Shown here: positions 1-11,600 of the stretch, piece after piece
How the letters are laid out: each line of letters starts with the position of its first letter
Position numbering within the stretch: the stretch's first letter is position 1
Origin: Desmodesmus armatus
Taxonomy: Eukaryota; Chlorophyta; Chlorophyceae; Sphaeropleales; Scenedesmaceae
Direction: 5' to 3'
Length of the DNA stretch: 64,000 nt
NCBI GenBank assembly: GCA_007449985.2
Contig: VIIQ02000026.1
Location: 310,001 to 374,000 of the forward strand
Made by a program: the position numbers and the translations under genes
Notes under the pieces: model-generated
What the model was told of the DNA's origin: nothing
Database searches by the model: none
The model's input: the letters and a program-made list of their open reading frames with translations, nothing else

Positions 1-22
1 AATATTCATTGTGGACTGCTGC

Positions 23-2095
23 TTAGAACCTGCCTGCAGCTGCCTCTGACGGTGGTGGCTGTGGCAGGGGCATGGCTGGCTTGAGGATGGATGAGGGGTT
101 CCTGTATGTGTCCAGGTGGTGCAGGATGAGCAGCCTGGGGCCAGGGGGGATGCGGGCTTCACTCAGGGCACTGCAGCAGACACACAGCACCATGCACACC
201 AGCAATGGTCAGCACAGCTTCACTTCTACACACAACGGACTTGCAAACAGTGACCAGATATCATACCAGTCGTCACAAATCGGCTACAACACAGGGGTGG
301 TTGAAAAGAGATAGCCGTGCATGTATGGCACCCCCGTGCATGGGCTCATGCCTGCTGCCAACCCTGTGGTATCCTGCAGGGTGAGTCGATCAGCAACCAG
401 CTGTGTCGTTGCATCACCACTTGTCAGCAGCGGGTACAGCTGCCCATTGTTGCCCTCAGGCCGTGCGTGCTGGGAGCTTGCTTGAGAGAGATATTGACAG
501 TCCGATGCGTATTCTCGTGCACACCCCGTCCTTCCTACCTGTCATTCCACAGCATGATTGTGCTGTCTGTCAGGGAGCCCTTCTTGAGGTTGTTCTCATA
601 CTTCTGCAGGCAGCAGCAAGACAGCAACAGGTTTGCACATTTAGTGTTTGCCAAAGAGACACAAACATGGTCCCATGTCACTAACAATACATCTTGCTGT
701 TGCCACAGCCAGTAAGCGTGCTGAGTCGAATGCGCTAGACCATGAAGTCTGCTGGCACAGCTGCGGCCTGTTTGAGGTGCCCACACCTGCTGCCGCTAGA
801 ATCCTCCCACCACTGGCGCAATTGCTGCCGGGGGCAACCCTGCCATTTACACCCCTGCCGACCGCATGGCAGCATGTGGCTGGCTGCTGCACACCAGCTG
901 CTGGCTGCTGTAGCACTGCCAGTGGGCCTCTCATTGTTCAGCCAGCCCCCTGAGCCCTGTCAGCATGCTTACCTGCAGCCCCAAGCTCCTGAGCATGTAC
1001 TTGCCCTGGTTGTACTCCACATCGTCGTGGTCAGGCTTGAAGGCTTGGCTGATCTGGAGCGGCAGCAACCAGACAGGCATACCGCACAAACACATCAGCA
1101 CGTGCTTAGTGAAGTAGCCCAATGAGTGAGTGCTACACTGATGAAACCACTCCAGACAGAGCCGTGGTAGGTTGTGGCAGTTGGCGTGGTGTAGCTGTTA
1201 CTGCTGATGCACCATGACGCTCGCTTCACCGCTTGAAAGGCGCATGCAGTACAGAGCTTTGCCTTTGCAGGGATGCGCCAGAGCTTCTGCTGCTGCTTCT
1301 GGCAGGTCTGATGCAGCTTTACAGTCTGGCAGAGTGGAGCACCGGCTGCAGAAATCTGCTCAAGTCTGAAACAGCCGGCCACTCAGCTGATGCCTCAGCA
1401 GCAGCTGCTGCCGCTTCATGTATTGCTTGTTCTCACCTGGTAGAACAGACCGTTGAAGCCTGCAAACGCTGCACCTGTTGTGAGTGCGCTCTGCATTGGG
1501 TTGGGGACCCCGCTCACAAAGCTGAAGCACACACCAGCACCAAACGCTGCTCCCATGCTGCAGAGCAAAGTGTCAAAACGGGGGCAACATCATTCAAGTC
1601 AACCCAGCTGGCAGAATGAAACGTGTTCTGGGTCCTGATCACACATGCATGCATATGCTGCTGCTGATCGTGCCTTGGCAGCAGTACAAGCACAACAGCT
1701 GACACGCAGGCCCCCAAGCAATAGTGCAGCACTGGATTGACTACTTACGATCCCCACACATCCTCCTTGCCTCCACGGGCTTTCTTGATGGCCAGGGTGA
1801 GGCCAGCATTCACTCCTGTGAACACACCCAGGTTCCTGGCCTGCCCCCAGGGCCCTCCTTTTTGCAAGGCCGCCAGCTGTGCTGACACCTGAGGGTTAGC
1901 TGAGTTTGGATTCTGTGATGGGTCTAAACTGCTGAAGCTGCCTAGTAGGTATCCTATGAACATTCCCTGTGCTGCTGCCCCCAGCGTCGTGACTGCGACC
2001 TCGACGCCCGGATGCTGCTTGGCTACCCATGCGTCGAAGTCCGCCTTGAGCCTGTTGGGGTCAAAGCCCTGCTTTGGCGCTGCCAGTTCAGTCAT
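23..2095 (-). CDS. HP30/TRIC-like Tim17/Tim22/Tim23 (PRAT) family membrane protein with C-terminal SAM domain
   Basis: Spliced CDS complement(23..170, 539..603, 973..1053, 1437..1557, 1749..2095). All phases agree and give 253 residues. The N-terminal half is the four-helix PRAT channel fold. The exon 1/2 junction rebuilds a signature-like stretch (RGGKEDVWGS joined to MGAAFGAG), and FVSGVPNPMQSALTTGAAFAG follows. The last ~70 residues form the SAM-like domain typical of plant HP30/TRIC proteins (NNLKKGSLTDSTIMLWND, then IPPGPRLLILHHL). Plant relatives sit in the chloroplast inner envelope, importing transit-less proteins, or in mitochondria, where TRIC proteins help tRNA import. The sequence does not say which applies here. 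The ATG at 2095 gives the family's usual N-terminus. The next gene, ISN1, lies 1.7 kb upstream on the same strand. The family call is firm; the organelle is unknown. Confidence 0.88.
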
Positions 2096-3855
2096 GCTGA
2101 AGAGTTCTGCTGTTGCGATGGATCGATGGTGCTGGTTGCTTTCTGGCGAGCTTGGTCAGCAGCTGCAATCAATCAGATCAATTCAATCACTGCCAATGAC
2201 AACCATTGCGTCCTCTTGCTGTACCGGGTAGCAAGTCAAAACGACGAACAGGTCTTTGACAGCGGGTGAGCAGACTGCCCGTCCACAAGGCAATCACTAC
2301 CATTTATACCTATACAATCCATGTGCAGCTCAGCTGCGGTGAGACTGGTCTTCTGCCGGCGTTGTAGCACTTTGCATATATGCATTGTCACAGGTTGAAC
2401 AGACTGCGGCCAGAAGGATAAAACTCGTAGGATTGACATACTGCTAGTTTATCAGTTCCTTGTCATGGATGCAGTGACCTTGCCAGTGCTTCAGTCAGAG
2501 CACCGCCAGCCTGGCAGCCGAGCCAGACCGCCCACCCTGCAGCTGCTGCCAACAACTCGCTGCTTCACACCAGGACGCAGCCCACGACAACTCGTTACAC
2601 ATCTGCAGACAGACAGCTCAACGGCAACAGGACTGACCCTCAGGACAAGACAACGACAGGAATGACAGCCATGCATCATTATACAGCACACCGGGTTGAC
2701 AATTCCAACACAATTGGGCCTGTTTGTGAAGGCCACACACAACTTGCCACACCCGCACACTCCTGCCAGAAGAAAATACGGTGTGGCAGCACCACGTCAC
2801 ACACACCCTGCACTCATGCCACTCAGCCTGCAATGTGAACTTAGCAAGCACGCCATCCCTGACACAGGATCCCTTCCTGCGAAGCGAAGATGCTAATGTA
2901 CAGCAGCTGAGGATGCAAAAGGGAGCACAGCACTCGCACATTTGGCAGCCATCAAAGCACTGGCCAGACCATCACATCATATGCTAACAAGCGCCTGAGT
3001 GGATGAAAGCAGGCAGCCTGCGATGAATGCAGCATGTTTGGCTGATAAGCAGCAGCCAACAGTGTAGCTGCCCACACCACCCAACACCACTCCGATGTTG
3101 AGCCAGGCCGATCACTGGGAACAGCCAAGCTCGCGATGTAGGAAGCAGGAAGCACCATCATGATGCATTGTTGGATGGACAGAAGGCCCACACACGCACC
3201 CAGCCCCACCAACAGAGCTCGCCACACTCCTAAAGCACAGCAGGGCCGAGCCCAATAGGATGCACATGCGTGCTGCCAGCCTCAAAACATGGGGTACCCT
3301 AAACACATTGGTGGGGGCGCCGCACTTGTAGGAAACTGCTGAGCTGCTTTGAGTGCCGCATCCTGCTCGGACAGGCGCACCCATGCCACCCACACAACCC
3401 AGCAGGGCACCACACACGCTGCGCGTGGGGCTACCTCCACTGCACCATTTGCATGACTGCATCTACAGGCCTGGAACGGGCAGCCTGGCACATCAGCACA
3501 CTGAAAGCTGGCTGTCTCAGGGCCCGGGAAAGCTGTATGCAACTGGCAGAACAAGGCTTCCTTGCAGGGTGAGCCCCACTGCGGCAAACCACAAGCATAG
3601 CCCATTAGCATAGGAGAGCCCCATGGGTCAAACAAACATGCAACCGGCACGTGAGAAGGACCGGCTGAACAGCCAAGCCAACTAGCTGGTTGTGCAGGCT
3701 CATGTCCAGCCGCCCAACAGCACACCAGACGGAGTTGCAGCGACAGCGGCCGTGCCTGGCCCCTGGCCTTCGTGAGCACCACAGGCCTGCCTGCATACGG
3801 CTCCATGTTCAACTTGCACGACGTGTCAACTCGTGTGCACCACGTGCGTCGCTCC
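2096..3855. other. Intergenic region, no gene recognised
   Basis: This lies between the start of the HP30-like gene and the stop of ISN1. It should hold the HP30 promoter on its left and the ISN1 3' UTR on its right. Several open frames occur, including 176 codons on the minus strand at 3282-3812. None looks like a protein family or chains into exons with consistent splice phase. Confidence 0.5.
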
Positions 3856-6800
3856 TCACTCTATGTAGCCCATGTGTTTGCGTGACTTGATGTCCTTGAG
3901 CAGCATCTTGATAAAGAAGCCGGTCTCCTCAGGGTTGGCCACCCACACGATGGAGCAGCAGTCCCGGGTGGCTGTGTCGTTGCCTGTGTCACTGAAGCGG
4001 TCACCCACATGAAGCACCTGGAGGCACCCAACAAGCCAGCAATCCACGCACCTTGTGTCAGAACAAGGCAGGCGTGGAAGTCAACAGCAGCTGTACCACA
4101 GCAGCCCTGCTACAGGCAGGTTTGCTGTTCAGGCAGCAGGCTGGTTGGTGTGTAGGCTGCTAAGCAGTCCCTCCAAGCTGGAATCGAATTGCTCCTTATG
4201 GCAGCCCATCAGGCTGATCATACAACCAGACATTACCTCTAAAACAGTAGGTGCTGGTTGTGCAGTCACAAGCAACTACACTTGAATGCTGATACAAGCC
4301 CTCCGCCAGCACTGGCCCGGCTCGTCCGCTGCTCACCTCGTAGGGGTATGCGTCCAGGTACCTCATGAGAGCGTCCAGGCCCAGGCTCTTGTTGCCAACA
4401 TCCACAAACACATCGTTGCCACCGTTGAAGGCACAGAAGGGCAGTTTGCTGACCAGGTTGTGCTTCAGGCTCATCGCAAGCTCCTCAAACACCTGCAGCC
4501 ACACCGGGGGACACACACGACCGAGTCAGTCGGGGCCATTAACGTGAGCGCATGGGACGAAGGCGCACCTGCACCCTTACGCAGCGCTTCCCCCTAAGCA
4601 TTACAGACATAAGAGTGGTGGCGACTAACAGCCACCCTGGAAACCCAAGCCATTTCCTGCTGTGCTGTGCTGTGTTTGCCAAGCATGGTATGCACGAGGC
4701 TAGTGCCTGTCGTCACCAACAAGACGGCAGCCAACAGCCTCACAAGAGCTCGTAGTGTTCACAGGGGTCAGAGGTGGTTGCATACGACTGTCCACTGTTT
4801 TGAAGATGAGGTGAAAGCAACCCGTAGGCATGCGCACAACCTGCACCTCGAGCAACACAGAAATGCAGGAGCTGCCAATAGCATGGATGTCAACGCATCC
4901 AGTGATGCAAGCAAGCACGTAAGCACAACACAGGGAGACCCTCTACAGCAACATGTGCAGACTGGATGCTGCACATTGCACGTGAGCCCACCTCATAAAT
5001 GGTGGGTTGCGAGGGCACCACCCCCACTGAGCGCGTCTTGCGTATGAGCTGTACAGGCATGCACAGCCTGGCTGCCCCCTCAACCAGCTGCACCTGGGCC
5101 TCATCAAGGAGCTCCTGCACACAACGACACACACGTGATATCACTCCAACATGCCCTGATACCACATACCATTGGTGGATTACTGATGACGATGGTACAA
5201 CAGCCGGGCCAGCCAGCAGCTTGACATGACTGCTTGACTGTCATGCTTGTCGACTGCGACCTGATGTGGCCTGCTTTCAAGACAACACACCACCCAATGC
5301 TGCAGCTGGTTAACTGCATCAAGCAAGCTGCATCCTGCCGACGGCAGCCGCCGCAGCACAGATCCCGTCAGGCTAACAGGCCCCCTGCTGTTCACTCAAG
5401 CCTCACCTTGATGTCATCCTCGTCCCATGACAGCATCTCAGGCGTCTGCCACGCCTCTTCAGGCACAAACTCCAGGCGGTACGTGGTGGGGTTGACGCGC
5501 AGCAGGTAGTTGCACTCACCACCCATCAGGTGGAACCTGTGGCAGGCAAACGGCACACAGCCAGACATTGCACAGCACGTCCAGAGGAGGATATAGGACG
5601 GGATATGCAGTGCGTTTGAGGTGAGGATGTGTTCCCTTGTGGCCAAACCGTAACATCGTCAGTGCTGCCGTTGCTGTGGCAGAAGCTTGCTGTAAGACGG
5701 GAGGCAGCCAAAGGCGCCTGTTGCGAGAAGTGCGCATGGTGATGTGTGCCACGCAAGGTTGACAGTGGCCCACCTATTGGTGATGGCTGCTGGCAGCTTG
5801 TGGGCCTTGAAGGCCTGCAGCAGGCCCTGCAGGCGCCCCTCAAACTTGCTGGCATCACCAGGGTAGCCCGCAGCTGTCACAATAGCCACATCAATGTTCA
5901 TCTGCAAGCATGCCGCAACAACAGCAACACACGTTCAGCCTCCCACTGCGCAAGCACTGGGTTGCCGCAAGCATGGCACCAACAACCGACTGTGACTGCC
6001 TTCCATAACCCTGCTGAGACGTCTCGCAGCTGGAATTCATGATGAATGCGGGTGGCTGCAGGCGGCTCAACTTTACCTGGCCCTCAGATCCTGCCAGTAC
6101 CAGCTGCCCTCCCCCCCCCCCCCCACCCCGGCACTCGTGCCACCACCACATACACAAGGCACAATCACGCACGGCGCTCAACAGACTGTGGGGTAAGAGT
6201 GTCAGGCCTTTTCCTTCTGCCGCTGCGCTCACCTTCATGAGCGACATGAACAGCTGGATCATCTCATTGTCCTGCTCAAAATGGTGACCATCAGCATACA
6301 GAGTGCCATCAGCATCAAAGGTTATCAACCGGAGCGCCTCTGCGGATGCATGAATCTGCAGCAACACCGGTGGCGACGACGACAGCAGGCAGCACACACA
6401 GTTGCAGCACAGTCAGAGGTGCAGGGGTCCAACCCAGCTGGCTCAGCGGCATCAGCCTGACTGAAACAAGGCTACTATTGCTGGTGCTGAATGTGGAATC
6501 GGCCCAACAACGCCACCACACCTGGTGCAAGGGCTGCCAGGGTTCACTTTGACGCACCAGCCCTCACCACAAGCCCTCACCAACAGCAGCACTGCAAGGT
6601 TTACCCTGCACCAGTGCAGCCGTGATGGTGCAATCATGCTGCCGACAATATAGACACAGCCAGCTGCTGGCAGCTGCTGTGGGTGGCTGCCTGCGCACCA
6701 GCCACCAGCTGCTTCGCCTGCTGCCCGCACCTGTGCAATGTTGAGGATGTGCCGCAGCTCTGCAAAGTTTGGTGGGATGAACTTGCGCCTGCTGATGTGG

Positions 6801-8051
6801 AAGCATGCGTCATACTCCTTGAAGGCCGCTGTGAGCCGCAGTGGCGTGAAGAATGAGCCCACCGTGGGCACCATGCGCTTCAACTTGCTGCGGCGGGGGT
6901 CTGAGCGGTGCTCCTGCGGGCACGACGCAGCAGGAGCAGTGGTGGTGGTGGTGGTGGTGTGTTGGTGGTGGGTCAGGCGCAGAAGACATGGGCCACATGA
7001 CTGACTCAGGGGTCACCTGCAGCACTATAGCAGATGAATTGTAGATTCAAACTATAGCCTGGCACCATAGGGCCAGTCGCCTGCTGTTGGTAGTGGTGAC
7101 AGCAACGTCCAGTATAATAGAACACGAAACATCCAGCAGTAACAACCTCCCCGTCGCTGAAGGCTGCCAGGGCGTTGTGTGGCAGCTGCTGCTCAGCAAT
7201 GGTGGCCAAGGACGGTGTTTTGCTGCTGCTGGTGTGCTGCATGTGCTTCTCCATCACATCGGCAGCATGCCCCACGTCCTCAACAAGCCCATCCTGTACA
7301 ACAGCAGACAAACCCTACTTGACCCCCACTGGCCCTCGCCCACAGAATGCACTGACAAGAAACCTAAGACCCGTTGCAGTGCCATTGTGCGCATTTTTTA
7401 ATGGACGGATGCTGCTGGTGTTGCCTGTGACACATAGATTCCACAGATACCCTACTGCTGTCAGTGCCGTGCCTCGCCTTGTTCAACCGCTGGCGGCACA
7501 CAGCTAGACATTGAGCTTGAGCTGCCAGCCTGCTGTGCAAGCAACATGAGAATTGCAGCTACTGCAGTTGCTGCTTTGCCTGTTGCTGCATCTGGCCCCC
7601 GCATTGCCCTGCGTGCGTCACTCACCGACACCCAGCGCTCCATCTTGGCCATGACCTCCTCACAGGTGTGTGTCTCGTGCATGCGCCGCATGAACTCTAT
7701 GAGGTTGTCCTGCTCCTTCAGGTGCCCCTTGCGCCGCAGCACAGCTGCATCTGAAGCAGACTTGGCACGCGATATGCTTTCATCTATGTCTGGATGGCTG
7801 AGCAGGTCCCAGTAAGCCACGTCAGCAATGCCAGCATCCATGTTTGACAGGGTGCCGGGGCGCAGGATGTTCTGCTGTATAGCTGGGGTGGGGCTGGCGC
7901 CATTGCTGGCATCCCGCTGCAGGACCTGTGTGGCCACTCTATGCCTCCGGCTGCAGGCGCTGCTTCTGTGGCTGCGAGGAGCTGGGACTGCTGGGCTGCT
8001 TGTGTAGGAACAAGACGCCCCTGCGATGCTGCTGCATGCAGGGGCCAGCAT
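3856..8051 (-). CDS. ISN1: IMP-specific 5'-nucleotidase (ISN1 family)
   Basis: Spliced CDS complement(3856..4017, 4337..4492, 4992..5114, 5407..5536, 5774..5901, 6233..6355, 6731..6913, 7147..7293, 7626..8051), 525 residues. ISN1 dephosphorylates IMP to inosine in purine salvage and turnover. The HAD-type catalytic loop TFDADGTLYADG carries the two Asp near residues 266 and 268. Then come IVTAAGYPGDASKFEGRL, MGGECNYLLR, IRKTRSVGVVPS, FNGGNDVFVDVGNK and the acidic motif HVGDRFSDTGND, all in family order. The conserved N-terminal part (VPTVGSFFTPLRLTAAF, FAELRHILNIAQ) is present. About 70 extra N-terminal residues rich in Ser, Arg and Ala may be an organelle transit peptide. The donor at 7146 reads GTTGTT, so that exon edge is less certain. 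It is divergent from CPC1, with 588 bp between the ATGs. Confidence 0.92.
6111..6124. repeat. Poly-C/poly-G tract of 14
   Basis: Fourteen consecutive C on the plus strand, reading as G on the transcribed strand, inside the ISN1 intron between 5902 and 6232. It is a likely polymorphic and sequencing-error-prone site. Confidence 0.9.
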
Positions 8052-8639
8052 GCTAGTTTATGGCTGGCTGGCGTTTTTTTGGCTACTGGGGTTGGCAGCT
8101 ACCACTGGCACCGCAAGATGCTGGCAGCAGCACGAGCAGCAGCGCAGCACAACAATGCTTGCCTCAGCAGAAGGGCTGCACAGAGAGAGCAAAAGACTTG
8201 AGAACTGGGTTTTTTTTGTTAGGCGGGATGCGCTTGCAACACCAAGTAACAACTGTGGCACTGTGCTTTTGTGCTTGTGCTGCTGGAAATGACTGCAGCT
8301 GTTGCTGAAATGCTGCGTCTGTGCTTCGTGGCTTCGTTGATCTGCGGCGATCATGAACATTGCGATGATCCGCCAACGGCGCAACGTCGCTGGCAAAGGA
8401 CTGTGACACGTGTGAATCGAAACGTGAGGAATTCAATCAGTGTGACAGGCGTTGAGTCAACCATAACAGCAAAGCTCACAGGATCTTATCCAAACAATTC
8501 AGCTTAATATCTATCGTTGTCGCTGAGACAGGCTATCATGCGGAGTCCACAAGTCAAAGCTTGCTGCTGCGATCAGTCCAGTGCGGGCTGAGGCTGGCGT
8601 AGGTCCAGCCCAGGGTTCCTTAAAAGGCAAACCTAGGTC
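8052..8639. promoter_or_regulatory. Divergent promoter region between ISN1 and CPC1
   Basis: The two ATGs (8051 minus, 8640 plus) face away from each other across 588 bp. Both 5' UTRs and both promoters must lie here unless there are distant 5' exons. I see no clear TATA box or named element. An AT-richer stretch occurs near 8490-8530. The call rests on gene layout only. Confidence 0.5.
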
Positions 8640-11600
8640 ATGGATGTTCTGGTGCAGTGGCTGGCGGATGTGGGCATCCAGTGCCACAACCTGGAGCAGG
8701 TGAGTTGGCGGGCACACTGTGCCCATCACCATGACCAGCAAAGGCCCTGAGATGGGTAAGTCTTACAATCTCAAACTCTTTTCTTGTTTGTTCAGGACTT
8801 TGCAAATGGCTACCTCTTTGCACAGCTGCTCCAAGCGCACTCGCTGCAGCCTGACCTGCATGCCTTCCAAAACAAGGGCAAGCCTGATGCATACCTCAAC
8901 AACTACAAGCGCCTGCAGGTTGGTCAATCTCACATGCATGGTCATAGCTGACAAGCATGGGGAAGGTCACAAGCAAGGTGACAGCATGGTGTCAGGTAGT
9001 AGCATGATGCCTGATCGTAGTTTGTGTTCCTGCTGGCCACACCAGCCTGCGCAACCCACATGCTGCTTGCTGCCTTCCCCTGCTCCAGCCAACACTGTCC
9101 AAGCTGGGAGTGCAGCTGGATACCCGCACAGCACAAGCGCTTATCAGCAAAGAGCCTGGCTTGGCAGCCAAGGTGCTGCTGTCCATAAAGCAGCAGCTGG
9201 ATGGCTTGACCACTAACTTGCAGGTGCGCTCGCCTACTGGCAAACCTCGCAGGCCTTAGCAGAAGCGTACAGGATGAGCAGAGCAGCCTGCAGACCAATG
9301 TCGGTGGTGCCTCTTGTGCAATACACTATCAAATTCCCTGCTGATTCTGTGCTTGACTGGTGTGCAGGCTGCCAGCCATGCCAGCAAGAAGCTGCAGCAG
9401 TGCACTGTGCGCACATCACCTTCGCGTGGGCTGCTTGAGGTGCAGCACCACAAGTCTCAGTATGCAGCCCTGGATGCCAGCAACAGCAAGTGAGCTGCAG
9501 CCAAGCTTTCTGGCAGTAGCTGAGGTCCAGTACAGAAAAGAATGCCAAAGATGCACTTTTTGCAGGCCCTCAGCTGGTGCAAGGCAGTAGTGCAGGCTGG
9601 CAAGCAGGCTCAAACTGTGTGTTGCACCATGATGGTGCAGGTTCTTTGAAGACGTGATGCGCAAAAACAGCAGCAGCCCCAACATGCTGATGGAGTCGCT
9701 GCACCTCAAGCGCTTTGCGGATGAGGGCAGCCGCCAGGCCGCAGCAGCAGCTGAGGCTGCTGCCGCCGCAGCCGCTGCACATGCTGCCGGCCGCTCAGCA
9801 TTCAGGGACGGGCTCACCAACAAGATGGTAGCCGGAAAGATTGAGAAGACTACCAAGCTGCAGCGAGATGAAGCAGTGCATGCCGCCATCCTGCGCCACC
9901 AGGTGAGGGATGAAGACTCGCAGCATGCAGATAACAAATGTGTGCTGGCACCAGCAGGACACTTGCTACAGTGTGCGAAGCACTGACCTCATCAAGTGAA
10001 CAGAACAAAGGCGTGAGTGCCAGCTGACTGTAATTCAGGCGTAGGTTTGCTTCTTTGCGGAGTACGAGTACGCTTGCCGCGCCATCACATATGTTGTCTG
10101 CTGCAGGATGATGTTGAGCGGGAGGAGCTGCGGGTGGAGCTTGCGCTGGCAGAGCTCGGCTCACACAAGCGTCAGGACCAGCGACAGGCAGCAGCAGCAG
10201 ACGCGACGTCAGGCATTGACGCCTTTGAGATGACTCTCAAGCGCTTGGGAGCAGTGGGCGGCAGCAGCACAGCAGGTAACCTGCAAGGCACAAACAGAGC
10301 ATCCCATCTGCAATTACACTAGAACACACAGCGCCACTGCATGTGCACTGCATGCACACGCCACTGCCGCTGTGACAGACACTTGTGGCACTGATTGCAT
10401 GGTAACCCTGGGCTCTGTGCTGGCTGCTGCTAGATGCACCCATTCCTGCAACTGGCGAGAGCCCTATGGCCACGCTTGGGCGCATCCGCAGCTTTGCCCC
10501 AACTGCAGCCAAGCTGGCCAACAGCAAGGACGAGTACCTCACTGACATCAAGGCCAGGAGACAAGAGGAGGCAGCCGCGCGCAAAGACCGCGAGGTGGGT
10601 TTGCCGCCAGCGGCGCACACCTCCACATACAGCCCGCTGTCACAAATCAGTGTTATTACGGCAGCAGTGCTCGCACGATTCGTCAGCACGGTGCAATAGG
10701 GCAGCAGGTTGGGTGTCCTTAGCCTGTTGTGTCATGTGTGCCCTTGTGTCATGTGTGCCCTTGTGTCATCAGCGTATTGGCTCGTTTGTTGTATGACCGC
10801 GCACAGGGCCGCCGGCGCCGCATGCTTGTCGAGCAGCAAGCAGCTCGGTCTGCCGCTGAGGGGCGTGTTGAGGCCGACTGCCTGCTGGAGGTGCTGGTCA
10901 GGCGCAGCGCAGAGGAGCAGAAGCTGGCGCAGCACCTGTGGCAGCTGCAGCAGGAGAAGGTGTGGCCGTCTGTCCGAACAATCAGGCTGGTGTCTCTGGT
11001 TCTAGCATATGCTCAGCAAGAGATGTGCTGCTATCCAGTCACTCCTATGCGTCGTTGCGCTCCCAGGGACCACAACCATCATCTGACAAGGTGTACATCC
11101 TTACAAACAGCGTTAGCAACTAGTGTGCACATGTGTGGTTATGCCTGCCTTGCAGGCTGCCATGGAAGCTGGCAGGAAGCTGCGCGAAGAGCAGTATGCG
11201 GCACTCAAGGACAAGGAATGGGAAGACACCCTCAGAAGGGAGGCTGAGCTGCACAGGTGTGTCGCTGTGCACATGCCTTCAGCGTTCCCAGAGCCCTGTC
11301 AAAGCATCCATAGCTGCATGGCCTCACAAGCTGTGCCAGTGCACGCTGTGACTGGCAGGGCAGTTGCCATAGCACTGGCCGGCCCGTGGATCAACTGACA
11401 GGTGGGGATGTTTCGTTGTGCAGGGTGATGCAGTCCCAGCACGCAGCCACAGTCCAGCAAGAGCTGACCAGCTGGCACCAGCAGCAGGATGCGGCAGCGC
11501 TGGCAGCAGATGCGGAGAAGGCAGGCCTGGCCCGGCAGACCGCTTGGCAGCTGGTACAGCTGGCAGAGCGGGTGGCAGAGTTCAGGGAAGCGACTGGCGG

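Noticed and set aside
3282..3812. 176-codon minus-strand frame between HP30 and ISN1
   Set aside because: Cys/Trp/Pro-heavy with no family likeness and no splice context; treated as chance in GC-rich DNA.
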